This document shows positions 16,604 to 24,488 of a stretch of 41,716 bases of DNA, piece by piece. The notes under the pieces were generated by a model. It was given only the letters and a program-made list of their open reading frames with translations, was not told the origin of the DNA and ran no database searches. Position numbers and translations under genes: made by a program. Every line of letters starts with the position of its first letter. Within the stretch, counting starts at the first letter, position 1. Source of the stretch: Gemmatimonadaceae bacterium (GTDB lineage: Bacteria; Latescibacterota; UBA2968; UBA8231); contig JAPOZM010000027.1 of the NCBI GenBank assembly GCA_026706075.1, positions 1-41,716 on the forward strand, written 5' to 3'.

Positions 16604-17598
16604 TAGGCGCATCTCCGGCGACGGTACACCAGGCTGACGGCTTGGGCGCGACACCTTCCGACGAACTCCTGACCGAACTGCTCCGGCAGGCCGGGTTGCC
16701 GGCGGCGGTGTCGGTGACGCCGCTGACCGGGAGGGGATTCGTGAACCGGATCAGCAAGGTGAGACTGGCCGGAGGACAGCGGGTCGTGCTCCGGGTGCTG
16801 CGCATTCCCCGCGCCCCTGCCTTCGCGCGCTCGAGCTTTCTGGCCCGCCACGGCGTTCCGGCGCCGGCGCTGCTGGCCGCCACCGAGGGCGCCGCGCTGT
16901 GGGAGTTCATCGAGGGCGAGACCCTCGGCGACCTGATCGAGACCGGGCGCGACACCGGCCGGGTCTGGCGCCTCGTGGGCGAGGCGTTCCGCCGCGTGCA
17001 CGCCGTCCGCTTCCCCTCCGGGCTCGCCGGGGAGAAGCTGGGGCCGGACCGGTTCGTCCTCACCCCGTACGACCCGGCCGAGGAGCTGCACGCGCTGATC
17101 GACGAGGCGGAGCCGGGGCTGCGGCGCCTGCTGCCCGGCCACCTGGCGTACCTGCCCGAGCTGCACGAGGTGGTCCGGGCGGCCGCGCCGGCGCTGCGGT
17201 CGGCGCCCTCCACCCTCGGACACGGGGACAACCACATGTGGAACGTGCTCGTCGCCGACGACCGGGCCACGCCGATCGACTGGGACTCGCCGCGCGTGAG
17301 CGACCCGGCCAAGGAGATCGCGCTCCTGGACAAGCACGCATCGCTGTTCAACCGGGCCGGACTTCGCCCGGCGTTCTTCGACGGCTACGGCTCGACGCCG
17401 GTCGAGCCGAACACGAGCATCCACCGCGTCGTGCAGACCCTGCAGTGGGCCACCAGCGACGACTGGACCGACACCGAGCGCGACCCGCTGGTGACCGCCG
17501 AGCTGAAGGCGAGACACGCGAGCTGGCTGCCGATCCTGCTGGACCACGTGCGGGATCTCCCCCGGCACCTGGACCGGCTGGGCGCGCTCGTGCAATGA
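16600..17598 (+). CDS. Aminoglycoside/choline phosphotransferase-fold kinase (APH family)
   Basis: A 332-residue small-molecule kinase. Key motifs are GFVNRISKVRL (glycine-poor nucleotide loop), VVLRVLR where Arg takes the usual Lys position, LWEFIEGETLGDLI (hinge), LGHGDNHMWNVLV (catalytic Asp and Asn) and PIDWDSPRVSDPAKEIA (the metal Asp of the DFG-equivalent). The TTG at 16600 gives a TTGA overlap with the M20 gene and follows GAAGG by six bases; another TTG lies at 16642. Family members phosphorylate aminoglycosides, choline, thiamine, homoserine or sugars. Coupling to an M20 hydrolase suggests phosphorylation of a released amino acid or amino alcohol (inference), not drug resistance. Confidence 0.85.
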   Translation: MIGASPATVHQADGLGATPSDELLTELLRQAGLPAAVSVTPLTGRGFVNRISKVRLAGGQRVVLRVLRIPRAPAFARSSFLARHGVPAPALLAATEGAALWEFIEGETLGDLIETGRDTGRVWRLVGEAFRRVHAVRFPSGLAGEKLGPDRFVLTPYDPAEELHALIDEAEPGLRRLLPGHLAYLPELHEVVRAAAPALRSAPSTLGHGDNHMWNVLVADDRATPIDWDSPRVSDPAKEIALLDKHASLFNRAGLRPAFFDGYGSTPVEPNTSIHRVVQTLQWATSDDWTDTERDPLVTAELKARHASWLPILLDHVRDLPRHLDRLGALVQ

Positions 17599-17693
17599 GT
17601 GGCGCCACCCGGCTGTTGAGGTAGTCCGCAACGAGCAGCCGGGTCCCCGGCCCAGGGACCACGGATCGGCAGCGGGTGCTTCAGCCCATCAAC

Positions 17694-17723
17694 TTGACAG
17701 CCCCTCCGGGGCGTCGGTAGGTT
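17694..17723 (+). promoter_or_regulatory. Sigma70-like promoter for the SDR pair
   Basis: TTGACA (17694-17699) and TAGGTT (17718-17723) are separated by 18 bp. The -35 is a perfect consensus, and the -10 keeps the three most conserved bases. A GCCCC-TCC-GGGGC palindrome (17700-17712) fills the spacer and could be an operator. The SDR gene starts about 100 bp downstream at 17825. This is the only gap over 200 bp in this half of the window. Confidence 0.55.
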
Positions 17724-17824
17724 GCCGCTGCAAGCGGTAACTCACTCTGCCGGCAGCCCTTCCCTCAACTCGCCCGCAGGCCCCTGCGCCGTCTCCCGCC
17801 GGGCCCCCAGGAGTCGTCCCCGAC

Positions 17825-18595
17825 ATGCGGATTCTTGTATCCGAGGGTACGAGCCGCATGGGCCGCAGCCTCCTCCAGAGGCTCTCCGAGGAACACCGCC
17901 TCCGGGTCGCCAGACCCCCGGGCGGCGAGACTCCCGAAGCCCCCGGCATCGACGTCGTCGACGCGGATCTCTACGACCCCGAGGGCGCCCGCGCCGCCGT
18001 GAGCGGCGTCGACGCCATCGTCCATACGGGTCCCGCGGGACCACCGGCTCTTCCTCCCGGCGACTCCTACGAGGGCGAGCGCGCCCTCCTCGACCGCGCC
18101 ACGCGGGGGACCAGCGTGCTGCTGCAGGCCGCCGTCGAGGCCCGCGTGTCCCGCCTCGTCCACTGCAGCTCCCTGGAGGTCTTCCACGAGGTGCCGGACG
18201 ACATCTACGTCTCCGACCAGCACCGGCCGCGGCCGGGGACCGCCATGGGGCGCCTGGGCCACCACCTGGCCGAGCAGGTCACCCGCGAGTTCGCCCGGGA
18301 CCACGCCCTCGGCGTCACCGTGCTGCGGCTGGGACGCATGGTCCGCGAGGACGAGGTCGCGGCCGGCAGCGAGCCGGATCTCGGCTGGCTCGACCCGCGG
18401 GATGCGGCCGCCGCCGTCGAGCTGGCCCTGGGCCGCGACAACGCGGGAGCCCGCAGCTGGATCGGGCGCTGGCAGGTGCTGCACGTATGCCATCTCCCGC
18501 CGCACCCGAAGTTCCTCCTCGACGGCATCCGCGGGATGGGCTTCGAGCCGCGGCACAACTTCCGGCGCCAGTGGGCGGCGCGGGGGGCCGCGTGA
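17825..18595 (+). CDS. Extended SDR (epimerase/dehydratase-like) with degenerate active site
   Basis: A 256-residue Rossmann protein of the NAD-dependent epimerase/dehydratase family. MRILVSEGTSRMGRSLL is the nucleotide-binding loop with a weakened GxxGxxG, followed by DVVDADLYD, AIVHTGPAG, and VHCSSLEVF. The catalytic Tyr-x-x-x-Lys position reads TAMGRLGHHLAEQ, so both Tyr and Lys appear to be lost. The C-terminal substrate-binding part is short. It may bind NAD or a sugar without catalysis, or act as a partner for the next gene, with which it overlaps by four bases (GTGA). Family membership is clear; activity is doubtful. Confidence 0.8.
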   Translation: MRILVSEGTSRMGRSLLQRLSEEHRLRVARPPGGETPEAPGIDVVDADLYDPEGARAAVSGVDAIVHTGPAGPPALPPGDSYEGERALLDRATRGTSVLLQAAVEARVSRLVHCSSLEVFHEVPDDIYVSDQHRPRPGTAMGRLGHHLAEQVTREFARDHALGVTVLRLGRMVREDEVAAGSEPDLGWLDPRDAAAAVELALGRDNAGARSWIGRWQVLHVCHLPPHPKFLLDGIRGMGFEPRHNFRRQWAARGAA

Positions 18596-19317
18596 AGAAG
18601 AAGGTCCTCTTCCTGGGCGCCTCCGGGCTGGTGGGGCCCGATCTCACGCCGGGACTGGAGAAGGACTACGACCTGCGCCTCACCGACGTGAAGCCTCACC
18701 CGGCGGGCCTCCCCATCGAGCACGTCGACGTGCGCTGCTACGAGCAGGTGCTGGAGGCGGCGCGGGGGATGGAGGCCATCATGAACTTCACCGTCGTCCG
18801 CGACCATGCGGTGGACAGCTACGACGTCAACACCGCCGGCGCCTGGCACGTGATGAAGGCCGCCGCCGAGCTGGGGATCGGCAAGGTCATCCACTCCGGG
18901 CCGCAGGGGTTGCGCTACGTCTACGATCACGACTTCGGAGTCGACGACGCGCCGGCCGCTCCGGGCAGCAGCGCGTACATGCTGACCAAGTGGCTGAGCG
19001 CCGAGATCTGCCGGGTCTTCGCCCGGGCCCACGGCATCCAGACCGCCTACTTCGTCTTCAACGGCCTGGGCCCGGCGCCGGAGCCGGCCGAAGGGCCGCG
19101 GGCGGCGCCCCCCTTCACCGTGGTCTGGGAGGACCTTCACCACATCTGCAAGCTGGCCCTGGAGGCGGAGTCGATCCCCGACGACTTCCAGTGCTTCCCC
19201 GTGCTCTCGTACCGCGGCCCCGGGACCTACACCTGGGAGAAGGCGCGCCGCATCCTCGGCTTCGAGCCCACCCGCGACTGGGACGCCTTCTTCCGCAGGG
19301 AGACGGCGAAGGCATGA
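18592..19317 (+). CDS. Extended SDR (NAD-dependent epimerase/dehydratase family)
   Basis: A 241-residue protein starting at GTG 18592, inside the stop of the previous gene. It has KVLFLGASGLVGPDLT (intact GxxGxxG), LRLTDVKP at the end of beta-2, IMNFTVV, the NTAGAWHVMKAAAELGIGKVIHSG segment and the catalytic AYMLTKWLSAE with Tyr and Lys in place. It is therefore a probably active sugar-nucleotide or hydroxy-compound dehydrogenase, shorter than classic epimerases. Being coupled to an SDR that lacks the same residues suggests a heteromer of an active and an inactive subunit (inference). Confidence 0.84.
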   Translation: MKKKVLFLGASGLVGPDLTPGLEKDYDLRLTDVKPHPAGLPIEHVDVRCYEQVLEAARGMEAIMNFTVVRDHAVDSYDVNTAGAWHVMKAAAELGIGKVIHSGPQGLRYVYDHDFGVDDAPAAPGSSAYMLTKWLSAEICRVFARAHGIQTAYFVFNGLGPAPEPAEGPRAAPPFTVVWEDLHHICKLALEAESIPDDFQCFPVLSYRGPGTYTWEKARRILGFEPTRDWDAFFRRETAKA

Positions 19318-19625
19318 GGACCGCCGCCCGCCTGCGCAGCGCCGCGTCCAGGAGCCCCGCGCCGCCGGTGGCTCCGGACCCGCGCCCTCGCGCAGGTTCG
19401 GCCCCCGCCCGCCCGACACCGCCCGCCTTGGGCCGCGCACGCCCCACGGGAGGCGGGACTCTCACAGGGCTGTGGGCCCTGGCCGCACTTGGTGCGCCGA
19501 GCCTGGCCCTGGCGGCCCTGGCGAGGCGCGTGGCCCCGGCCTCCGGCGGGCCTCGACCGGCTGAGGCCGCGAGTTCTCTGCCGGTCTCTGCCCGGGCGCG
19601 ACCCCGGGGAGGGGCCTCACCATGA
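19314..19625 (+). CDS. Possible small membrane protein (weak)
   Basis: A 103-codon frame whose ATG overlaps the SDR stop (ATGA) and whose stop overlaps the ATG of the next gene (ATGA). The translation is rich in Arg, Ala and Pro, with one hydrophobic stretch (LTGLWALAALGAPSLALAALA) that could be a membrane helix. No family is recognised. High GC favours chance open frames, so the double ATGA overlap is the main support. If it is not a gene, this is a 304-bp spacer holding only the GGGAGGGG ribosome-binding site of the next gene. Confidence 0.3.
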   Translation: MRTAARLRSAASRSPAPPVAPDPRPRAGSAPARPTPPALGRARPTGGGTLTGLWALAALGAPSLALAALARRVAPASGGPRPAEAASSLPVSARARPRGGASP

Positions 19626-22600
19626 TCCGGGCCCTGGCCGCGCGAGTGCCCCGGGCCTCTCGCGGGTCTCGCCTTCCAGGAGGCGCGCGCTCTGCCTGGT
19701 GGCCGCTCCTGCCGGCGCTGGCCCTGGCGGCCGCGCCGCAGACAGTAGCGTCGCCGGCCCCCGCGGAAGTCGCGCCGGCCGCGGCTCCGCCGGTCCCCGC
19801 GCAAGTCCAGGGTCCGGCCGCGGACGACGCCTTCGGCCGCATCGCCCACACCATCCGCCAGCTCTCCTCCCACGGATCGAGGATCGCCGGATACCCGGGG
19901 GACCGCTTCGCCGCCGACTTCGTGGAGCGGGAGCTGCGCGCCGCCGGGGTACGGGAGGTGCAGCGCGAGCCCTACGACATCGTCGTGCCCATGGACCACG
20001 GCGCCTCCATGGACCTGCTCGACGAGGACGGCGGCGTGGTGGAGACGATCCCGCTGCAGTCGATGTGGCCGAATCTCGTGCGCACCAACACCCTCGGGCC
20101 GGAGGGCCGGAGCGGACACCTGTTCTACGGCGGCGCCGGGGAGCACGCCGACTTCAACGGACACGTCATGGACGGCGCCGTCGTCCTGATGGAGTACAAC
20201 ACCTGGACGAACTGGAAGAACGCCGCCGCCCTCGGCGCCGGGGCGATCGTCTTCGTCGAGCCGGAGGAGACGACGAACTTCGAGTCGCGCACCAAGTGGA
20301 GCTGGACCCCCGTCGACGTGCCCCGGTTCTGGCTCGGACGGCAGGCGGCCCTGGGCCTGCGGCAGCGCCTCGGCGACGGCGAGCTCCCGGTGCGCCTGCG
20401 GGCGCGCATGGACTTCGAGACCCACACCACCTGGGCGATCTGGGGCCGCGTGCCCGGCGTCGACCCGGAGCTTTCGGAGGAGCTGGTAGCCGTCCACGCC
20501 TACTACGACGGCCTCTCGGTGGTGCCGTCCGATGCGCCCGCCGCCGAGGCCGCCTGCGGCGTCGCCGCCCTCCTGGAGCTGGCCCGCCACCTGCGCGACC
20601 ATCCGCCGGCGCGCTCGATGGTGCTGGTGGCCACGGGCTCCCACTTCCAGGGCGACCAGGGGCTGTTCCAGTTCCTCGACCGGCACGCGCGCCGGCTGCC
20701 CCTGTTCCGCAACCGCATGCCGAAACGCTTCGTCGCCGACTCGCTGAAGGTGGACAAGCTGGTGCGGCAGACCGCCGCCCTCGGGATCCCCCTCGACACC
20801 CTGGGGGTGCGGCTGGGCGACTCGGGGGGCGGGCCGGTCCTCGAGTCCGTCGACCTGGAGCGTCTCAGGGCGCAGCTCAAGCGCCGGCGCATCAAGCCCG
20901 ACTCCCTCGGCATCCGCCTGGAGCCGGACAGCCTCGACATCGATCTCTTCCTGGCTCTCGACCTGTCGAGCCAGTCCGACCAGGTCGGTCTCGTGCACAG
21001 CGCCCGCCTCTCCGCCCACCGCCGGTTCTTCGTCTCCCTCGGGCGCAGCTTCTCGCGCCACGCCGCCGGGGCCGCCGCGGCGCTGGGGCGGGAGCCTCAC
21101 GGTCTCGTCAACCTCGTCAGCCCCATCAAGGGCCTGTCGTGGGACAGCTACCTCGACGACGACGTCTTCATCGAGGACGGCCGGATCGCGCGCGACGTGG
21201 GCCTGGTGACCCTCAACCTGGTGACCACCACCGACCGCCGGGCGGTCCTCGACAGCCCCCTGGACCGGCCGGACCGGGTCGACTTCGGCAACGTGCAGCG
21301 CCAGAGCGAGATGATCAACCAGGTCCTCACCCGGGCCCTGGCCGACCCCGGCCTCTTCGGGCCCGAATGGGAGAAGCTCGGACCCGCCCACGACCGCAAC
21401 CTGCCCGACCGCCGCGTCGCCATCGAGGGCCGGCTGCGGCTCCTGCCGAGGCGCTCCGCCACCCCCGAGGACCCGGTCCCCCACGGCACCGTCGTCATCC
21501 TCCACGACTACTACGGCGACATGTGGCGGCCCTGGATCGCCCTCGCCGACGAGGAGGGCAACTACACCGTCAAGGGCCTCTCCAAGGGCAAGGTCGGGGT
21601 GCGTGGCTTCCTCCTCGACAAGGAGACCGGCGAGGTCACCTTCGCCACCGACCACGGCGAGCGGGCCCAGAAGATCGGCGCCTGGGAGCAGGGCCTGACC
21701 AAGGCCGAGACGGTGTGGACGACGATCCTCTTCGAGGCCGAGAGCGTCGAGATCCACGACCGCATCCACGCCGGGTTCCACTTCACCTTCGGCAACTCCA
21801 GCCGCAGCATGAAGGTCCTCGACGACCGCGGCGCCGTGCCCCGCCAGTACGGCTTCGTCATGGGGGACTACCTCGAGCGGATGATGGTCCTCTACGGAGA
21901 GCCCGGGGAGCCGCTGCGCATGGTGGACAAGTCGATGGTGCTGCTCAACAACGCCGGCGCCGTGGACGAGCTCACCGCCCAGGGGGCCGGCTTCGACCTG
22001 TCGCAGCGGCGCCTGATCCCGTACGCCAGCCTGCAGTCGACGAAGGACATGTGGCGCCTCGACGACGTGCGCATGGAGCGCATGCGCCAGTTCGCCATCG
22101 AGAACCCGCGCCTCGACGCCCTGCACCAGCGCTCGCGGACGGCCCTGGAGAAGGCCGAGGAGGCGATGGCCGCCCTCGACTGGGACCGCTACGCCAAGTA
22201 CGTGCGCGAGGCGATCGGCCTGGAGTACCGCGCCTACCCGGACGTGCGCGGCACCCAGGACGACATCATCCTCGGCCTCGTGTTCTTCGTCGCCCTCCTG
22301 GTGCCGGCGGCGTTCTTCGCCGAGCGCCTGCTCTTCGCCGCCCCCGACATCCGCCGCCAGATCGCCTGGTTCACGGCGATCATGCTCGCCATCTGGATGA
22401 TCCTCGCCCAGGTGCACCCGGCCTTCGAGCTGGCCCACCCGGTGATCGTGCTCCTGGCCCTCATGGTGATGGTCATGGCCGTCTTCGTCATCACCCTCGT
22501 CGTGTCGCGGTTCAACAGCTACATGGCCGAGTTGCGCCAGCGGGCGGCGGGCACGGCCAGCGGCGACCTCAGCCGCTCGGGCACCGCCTACGTGGCCTTC

Positions 22601-24394
22601 ATGCTCGGCATCTCCAACATGCGCCGCCGCGTCCTGCGCACGGGCCTGACGCTGACGACGATCACCATGCTCACCTTCACCGTCCTCTCCTTCACCTCCT
22701 TCAAGCCGGCGATCCGCTTCGTCGGTTTCGAGAAGGACTGGGAGCCCCTCTACCGCGGCGTCCTCATGCACGACATCCACTGGTGGTCCTGGGAGCCGCC
22801 GGTCTACGACTACCTGTTCTCCCACTTCGGCGGGTCCGGCACCGTGGCGGCGCGGACCTGGATGACCATGGGCTTCGAGGAGGAGGGCTACATCCCCATG
22901 CGCTTCCAGGGGCGGGAGGCGGCCGCCCTCGGCGTCCTCGGCCTGACCCCCGAGGAGACCGAGGTGACGGGCATCGACCGCGCCCTCCTCGCCGGCCGCT
23001 GGTTCGAGGACCCGGGCGAGAGCAGCACCATCCTGGCGGCGCCCGTGGCCGAGCAGCTCGGCGTCTCGATGGAGGCGGTGGAGCGCGGCGAGGGGCCGCT
23101 TGTGCGCGTCTTCGGCCAGGGGTGGAAGGTCGTGGGCATCTACGACCCCGATCTCTTCGAGGATGTGCGCGACCTGAACAACGAGCCCCTGACGCCGGCG
23201 AAGGAGAAGTTCGAGCAGTTCAACATGCCCGGCCTCGACCAGATGTTCATGATGAACAACTTCTTCCTCGACGCCGACATCGACGTCGGCTACGAGCACC
23301 TGCCCTCGGCGCGGCTGGCGGTCATGCCCTACAGCCGGCTCGAGAGCCTGGGGGCCGAGCTCATGTCGGTGGCCATCGCCTTCGACGAGGAGGTGCCGAG
23401 CCGCGAGCTGATCGAGGAGTACCTCACGCGGGCGACCTTCCGCCTCTTCGTGGGCATGCCCGACGAGGAGGGGGACCTCAGGACCTACGCCTACAGCAGC
23501 ATGGGGGCCACGAGCGTGGAGGGCCTGGGCGCCCTCGTCATCCCCATGCTCATCGCCGCCCTCATCGTCCTCAACACGATGATGGGCGCCGTGTACGAGC
23601 GCTTCCGCGAGATCGGCGTCTACTCCTCGGTGGGGTTGGCGCCGGTCCACATCGCCTTCCTCTTCATCGCCGAGTCCTGCGTCTACGGCATCCTCGGCGT
23701 GGTCATCGGCTACGTCCTCGGCCAGGTGGGGGGCCGGGTGCTCCTCGCCCTCGATCTGCTGGGCGGGGTCTCCCTCAACTACTCCTCGACGGCGGCCATC
23801 AGCTCGGCCCTGCTGGTGATCGCCGTCGTGTTGCTGTCCACCGTCTATCCGGCGCGGACGGCGTCGCAGATGGCCGTGCCCGACGTGGTGCGCCGCTGGC
23901 AGCTGCCCGATCCGGTGGACGACGTCTGGCGCTTCCCCTTCCCCTTCACGGTGAACGTCAACGCCGTGGAGTCTCTCTGCGGGTACCTCCACACCTTCTT
24001 CACATCCTACGGCCACGAGTCGGTGGGACGCATGTACACCGAGCGCACCCGCGTCCTCGTGGAGGAAGGGGACGGCGGCAAGGTGCACACCGTGCAGCTG
24101 CTGCTGTGGCTGGCGCCCTTCGACATGGGGGTGAGCCAGTACCTGCAGTTCACCATCGCGCCCACCGACCATCCGCGGATCTGCGAGATCGACCTCTACA
24201 TCGAGCGCATCAGCGGGCCCGTGGCCTTCTGGCAGCGCCTCAACCTCGGCTTCATGCTGGAGCTGCGGAAGCAGTTCCTGGTGTGGCAGACGCTGAAGCA
24301 CGACATCCAGGAGGAGCACGCCGTCCACTGCCGCGAGGTGGCCATGGCGTCGACCGAGGTGGAGCTCGAGCCGGCGGCGGAGGCGATCTCGTGA
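19622..24394 (+). CDS. Giant fusion: M28-like ectodomain plus FtsX/MacB-like permease
   Basis: A 1590-residue membrane protein with a basic N-terminus and signal-like hydrophobic segment (WWPLLPALALAAAPQTVA). Residues about 70-460 resemble the M28 aminopeptidase region with an inserted PA-type domain (GHLFYGGAGEHADF, GAGAIVFVEPEE). H292 in AVHAYYDG is kept, but the DDNASG-like and Glu-Glu metal motifs are replaced by AAEAACG and GSHFQGDQG, so it is probably inactive. A carboxypeptidase-regulatory-like domain follows near 610-680. Membrane helices start near residue 880, and the FtsX-type permease core spans about 1000-1420 (LVIPMLIAALIVLNTMMGAVYERFREIGVYSSVG), ending with a soluble tail. The ATG follows GGGAGGGG. 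FtsX-like proteins normally work with an ABC ATPase, which is not encoded nearby. The OPT-like transporter follows, so peptide sensing or handling is a reasonable guess. Confidence 0.82.
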   Translation: MIRALAARVPRASRGSRLPGGARSAWWPLLPALALAAAPQTVASPAPAEVAPAAAPPVPAQVQGPAADDAFGRIAHTIRQLSSHGSRIAGYPGDRFAADFVERELRAAGVREVQREPYDIVVPMDHGASMDLLDEDGGVVETIPLQSMWPNLVRTNTLGPEGRSGHLFYGGAGEHADFNGHVMDGAVVLMEYNTWTNWKNAAALGAGAIVFVEPEETTNFESRTKWSWTPVDVPRFWLGRQAALGLRQRLGDGELPVRLRARMDFETHTTWAIWGRVPGVDPELSEELVAVHAYYDGLSVVPSDAPAAEAACGVAALLELARHLRDHPPARSMVLVATGSHFQGDQGLFQFLDRHARRLPLFRNRMPKRFVADSLKVDKLVRQTAALGIPLDTLGVRLGDSGGGPVLESVDLERLRAQLKRRRIKPDSLGIRLEPDSLDIDLFLALDLSSQSDQVGLVHSARLSAHRRFFVSLGRSFSRHAAGAAAALGREPHGLVNLVSPIKGLSWDSYLDDDVFIEDGRIARDVGLVTLNLVTTTDRRAVLDSPLDRPDRVDFGNVQRQSEMINQVLTRALADPGLFGPEWEKLGPAHDRNLPDRRVAIEGRLRLLPRRSATPEDPVPHGTVVILHDYYGDMWRPWIALADEEGNYTVKGLSKGKVGVRGFLLDKETGEVTFATDHGERAQKIGAWEQGLTKAETVWTTILFEAESVEIHDRIHAGFHFTFGNSSRSMKVLDDRGAVPRQYGFVMGDYLERMMVLYGEPGEPLRMVDKSMVLLNNAGAVDELTAQGAGFDLSQRRLIPYASLQSTKDMWRLDDVRMERMRQFAIENPRLDALHQRSRTALEKAEEAMAALDWDRYAKYVREAIGLEYRAYPDVRGTQDDIILGLVFFVALLVPAAFFAERLLFAAPDIRRQIAWFTAIMLAIWMILAQVHPAFELAHPVIVLLALMVMVMAVFVITLVVSRFNSYMAELRQRAAGTASGDLSRSGTAYVAFMLGISNMRRRVLRTGLTLTTITMLTFTVLSFTSFKPAIRFVGFEKDWEPLYRGVLMHDIHWWSWEPPVYDYLFSHFGGSGTVAARTWMTMGFEEEGYIPMRFQGREAAALGVLGLTPEETEVTGIDRALLAGRWFEDPGESSTILAAPVAEQLGVSMEAVERGEGPLVRVFGQGWKVVGIYDPDLFEDVRDLNNEPLTPAKEKFEQFNMPGLDQMFMMNNFFLDADIDVGYEHLPSARLAVMPYSRLESLGAELMSVAIAFDEEVPSRELIEEYLTRATFRLFVGMPDEEGDLRTYAYSSMGATSVEGLGALVIPMLIAALIVLNTMMGAVYERFREIGVYSSVGLAPVHIAFLFIAESCVYGILGVVIGYVLGQVGGRVLLALDLLGGVSLNYSSTAAISSALLVIAVVLLSTVYPARTASQMAVPDVVRRWQLPDPVDDVWRFPFPFTVNVNAVESLCGYLHTFFTSYGHESVGRMYTERTRVLVEEGDGGKVHTVQLLLWLAPFDMGVSQYLQFTIAPTDHPRICEIDLYIERISGPVAFWQRLNLGFMLELRKQFLVWQTLKHDIQEEHAVHCREVAMASTEVELEPAAEAIS

Positions 24395-24404
24395 GGCTCG
24401 AGGT

Positions 24405-24470
24405 GGCAAAGCCGCTGCGCGGCTTTGTTGCGAGTTTCGCTGGCGCGAAACTCGTGCGGGGTGAACCCGC
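24405..24470. repeat. Three consecutive hairpins between the two transporter genes
   Basis: Three palindromes follow each other with almost no spacer. CAAAGCCGC and GCGGCTTTG pair across a TGC loop (24407-24427), CGAGTTTCG and CGAAACTCG pair across CTGGCG (24431-24454), and GCGGG and CCCGC pair across GTGAA (24456-24470). The first two are perfect nine-base stems. There is no T run, so simple termination is unlikely; mRNA stabilisation, attenuation or a REP-like mobile palindrome are possible. Confidence 0.65.
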
Positions 24471-24488
24471 CGTGAGACAGGTGGCTTA

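Noticed and set aside
16600..17598. Aminoglycoside resistance kinase
   Set aside because: The fold fits, but the family is broad, and coupling to an M20 hydrolase points to a metabolic substrate.
19115..24409. A 1764-codon open frame on the minus strand
   Set aside because: It is the antisense shadow of the M28-FtsX fusion. The translation is an His/Val/Asp/Gly-rich low-complexity product of high-GC third positions with no recognisable family.
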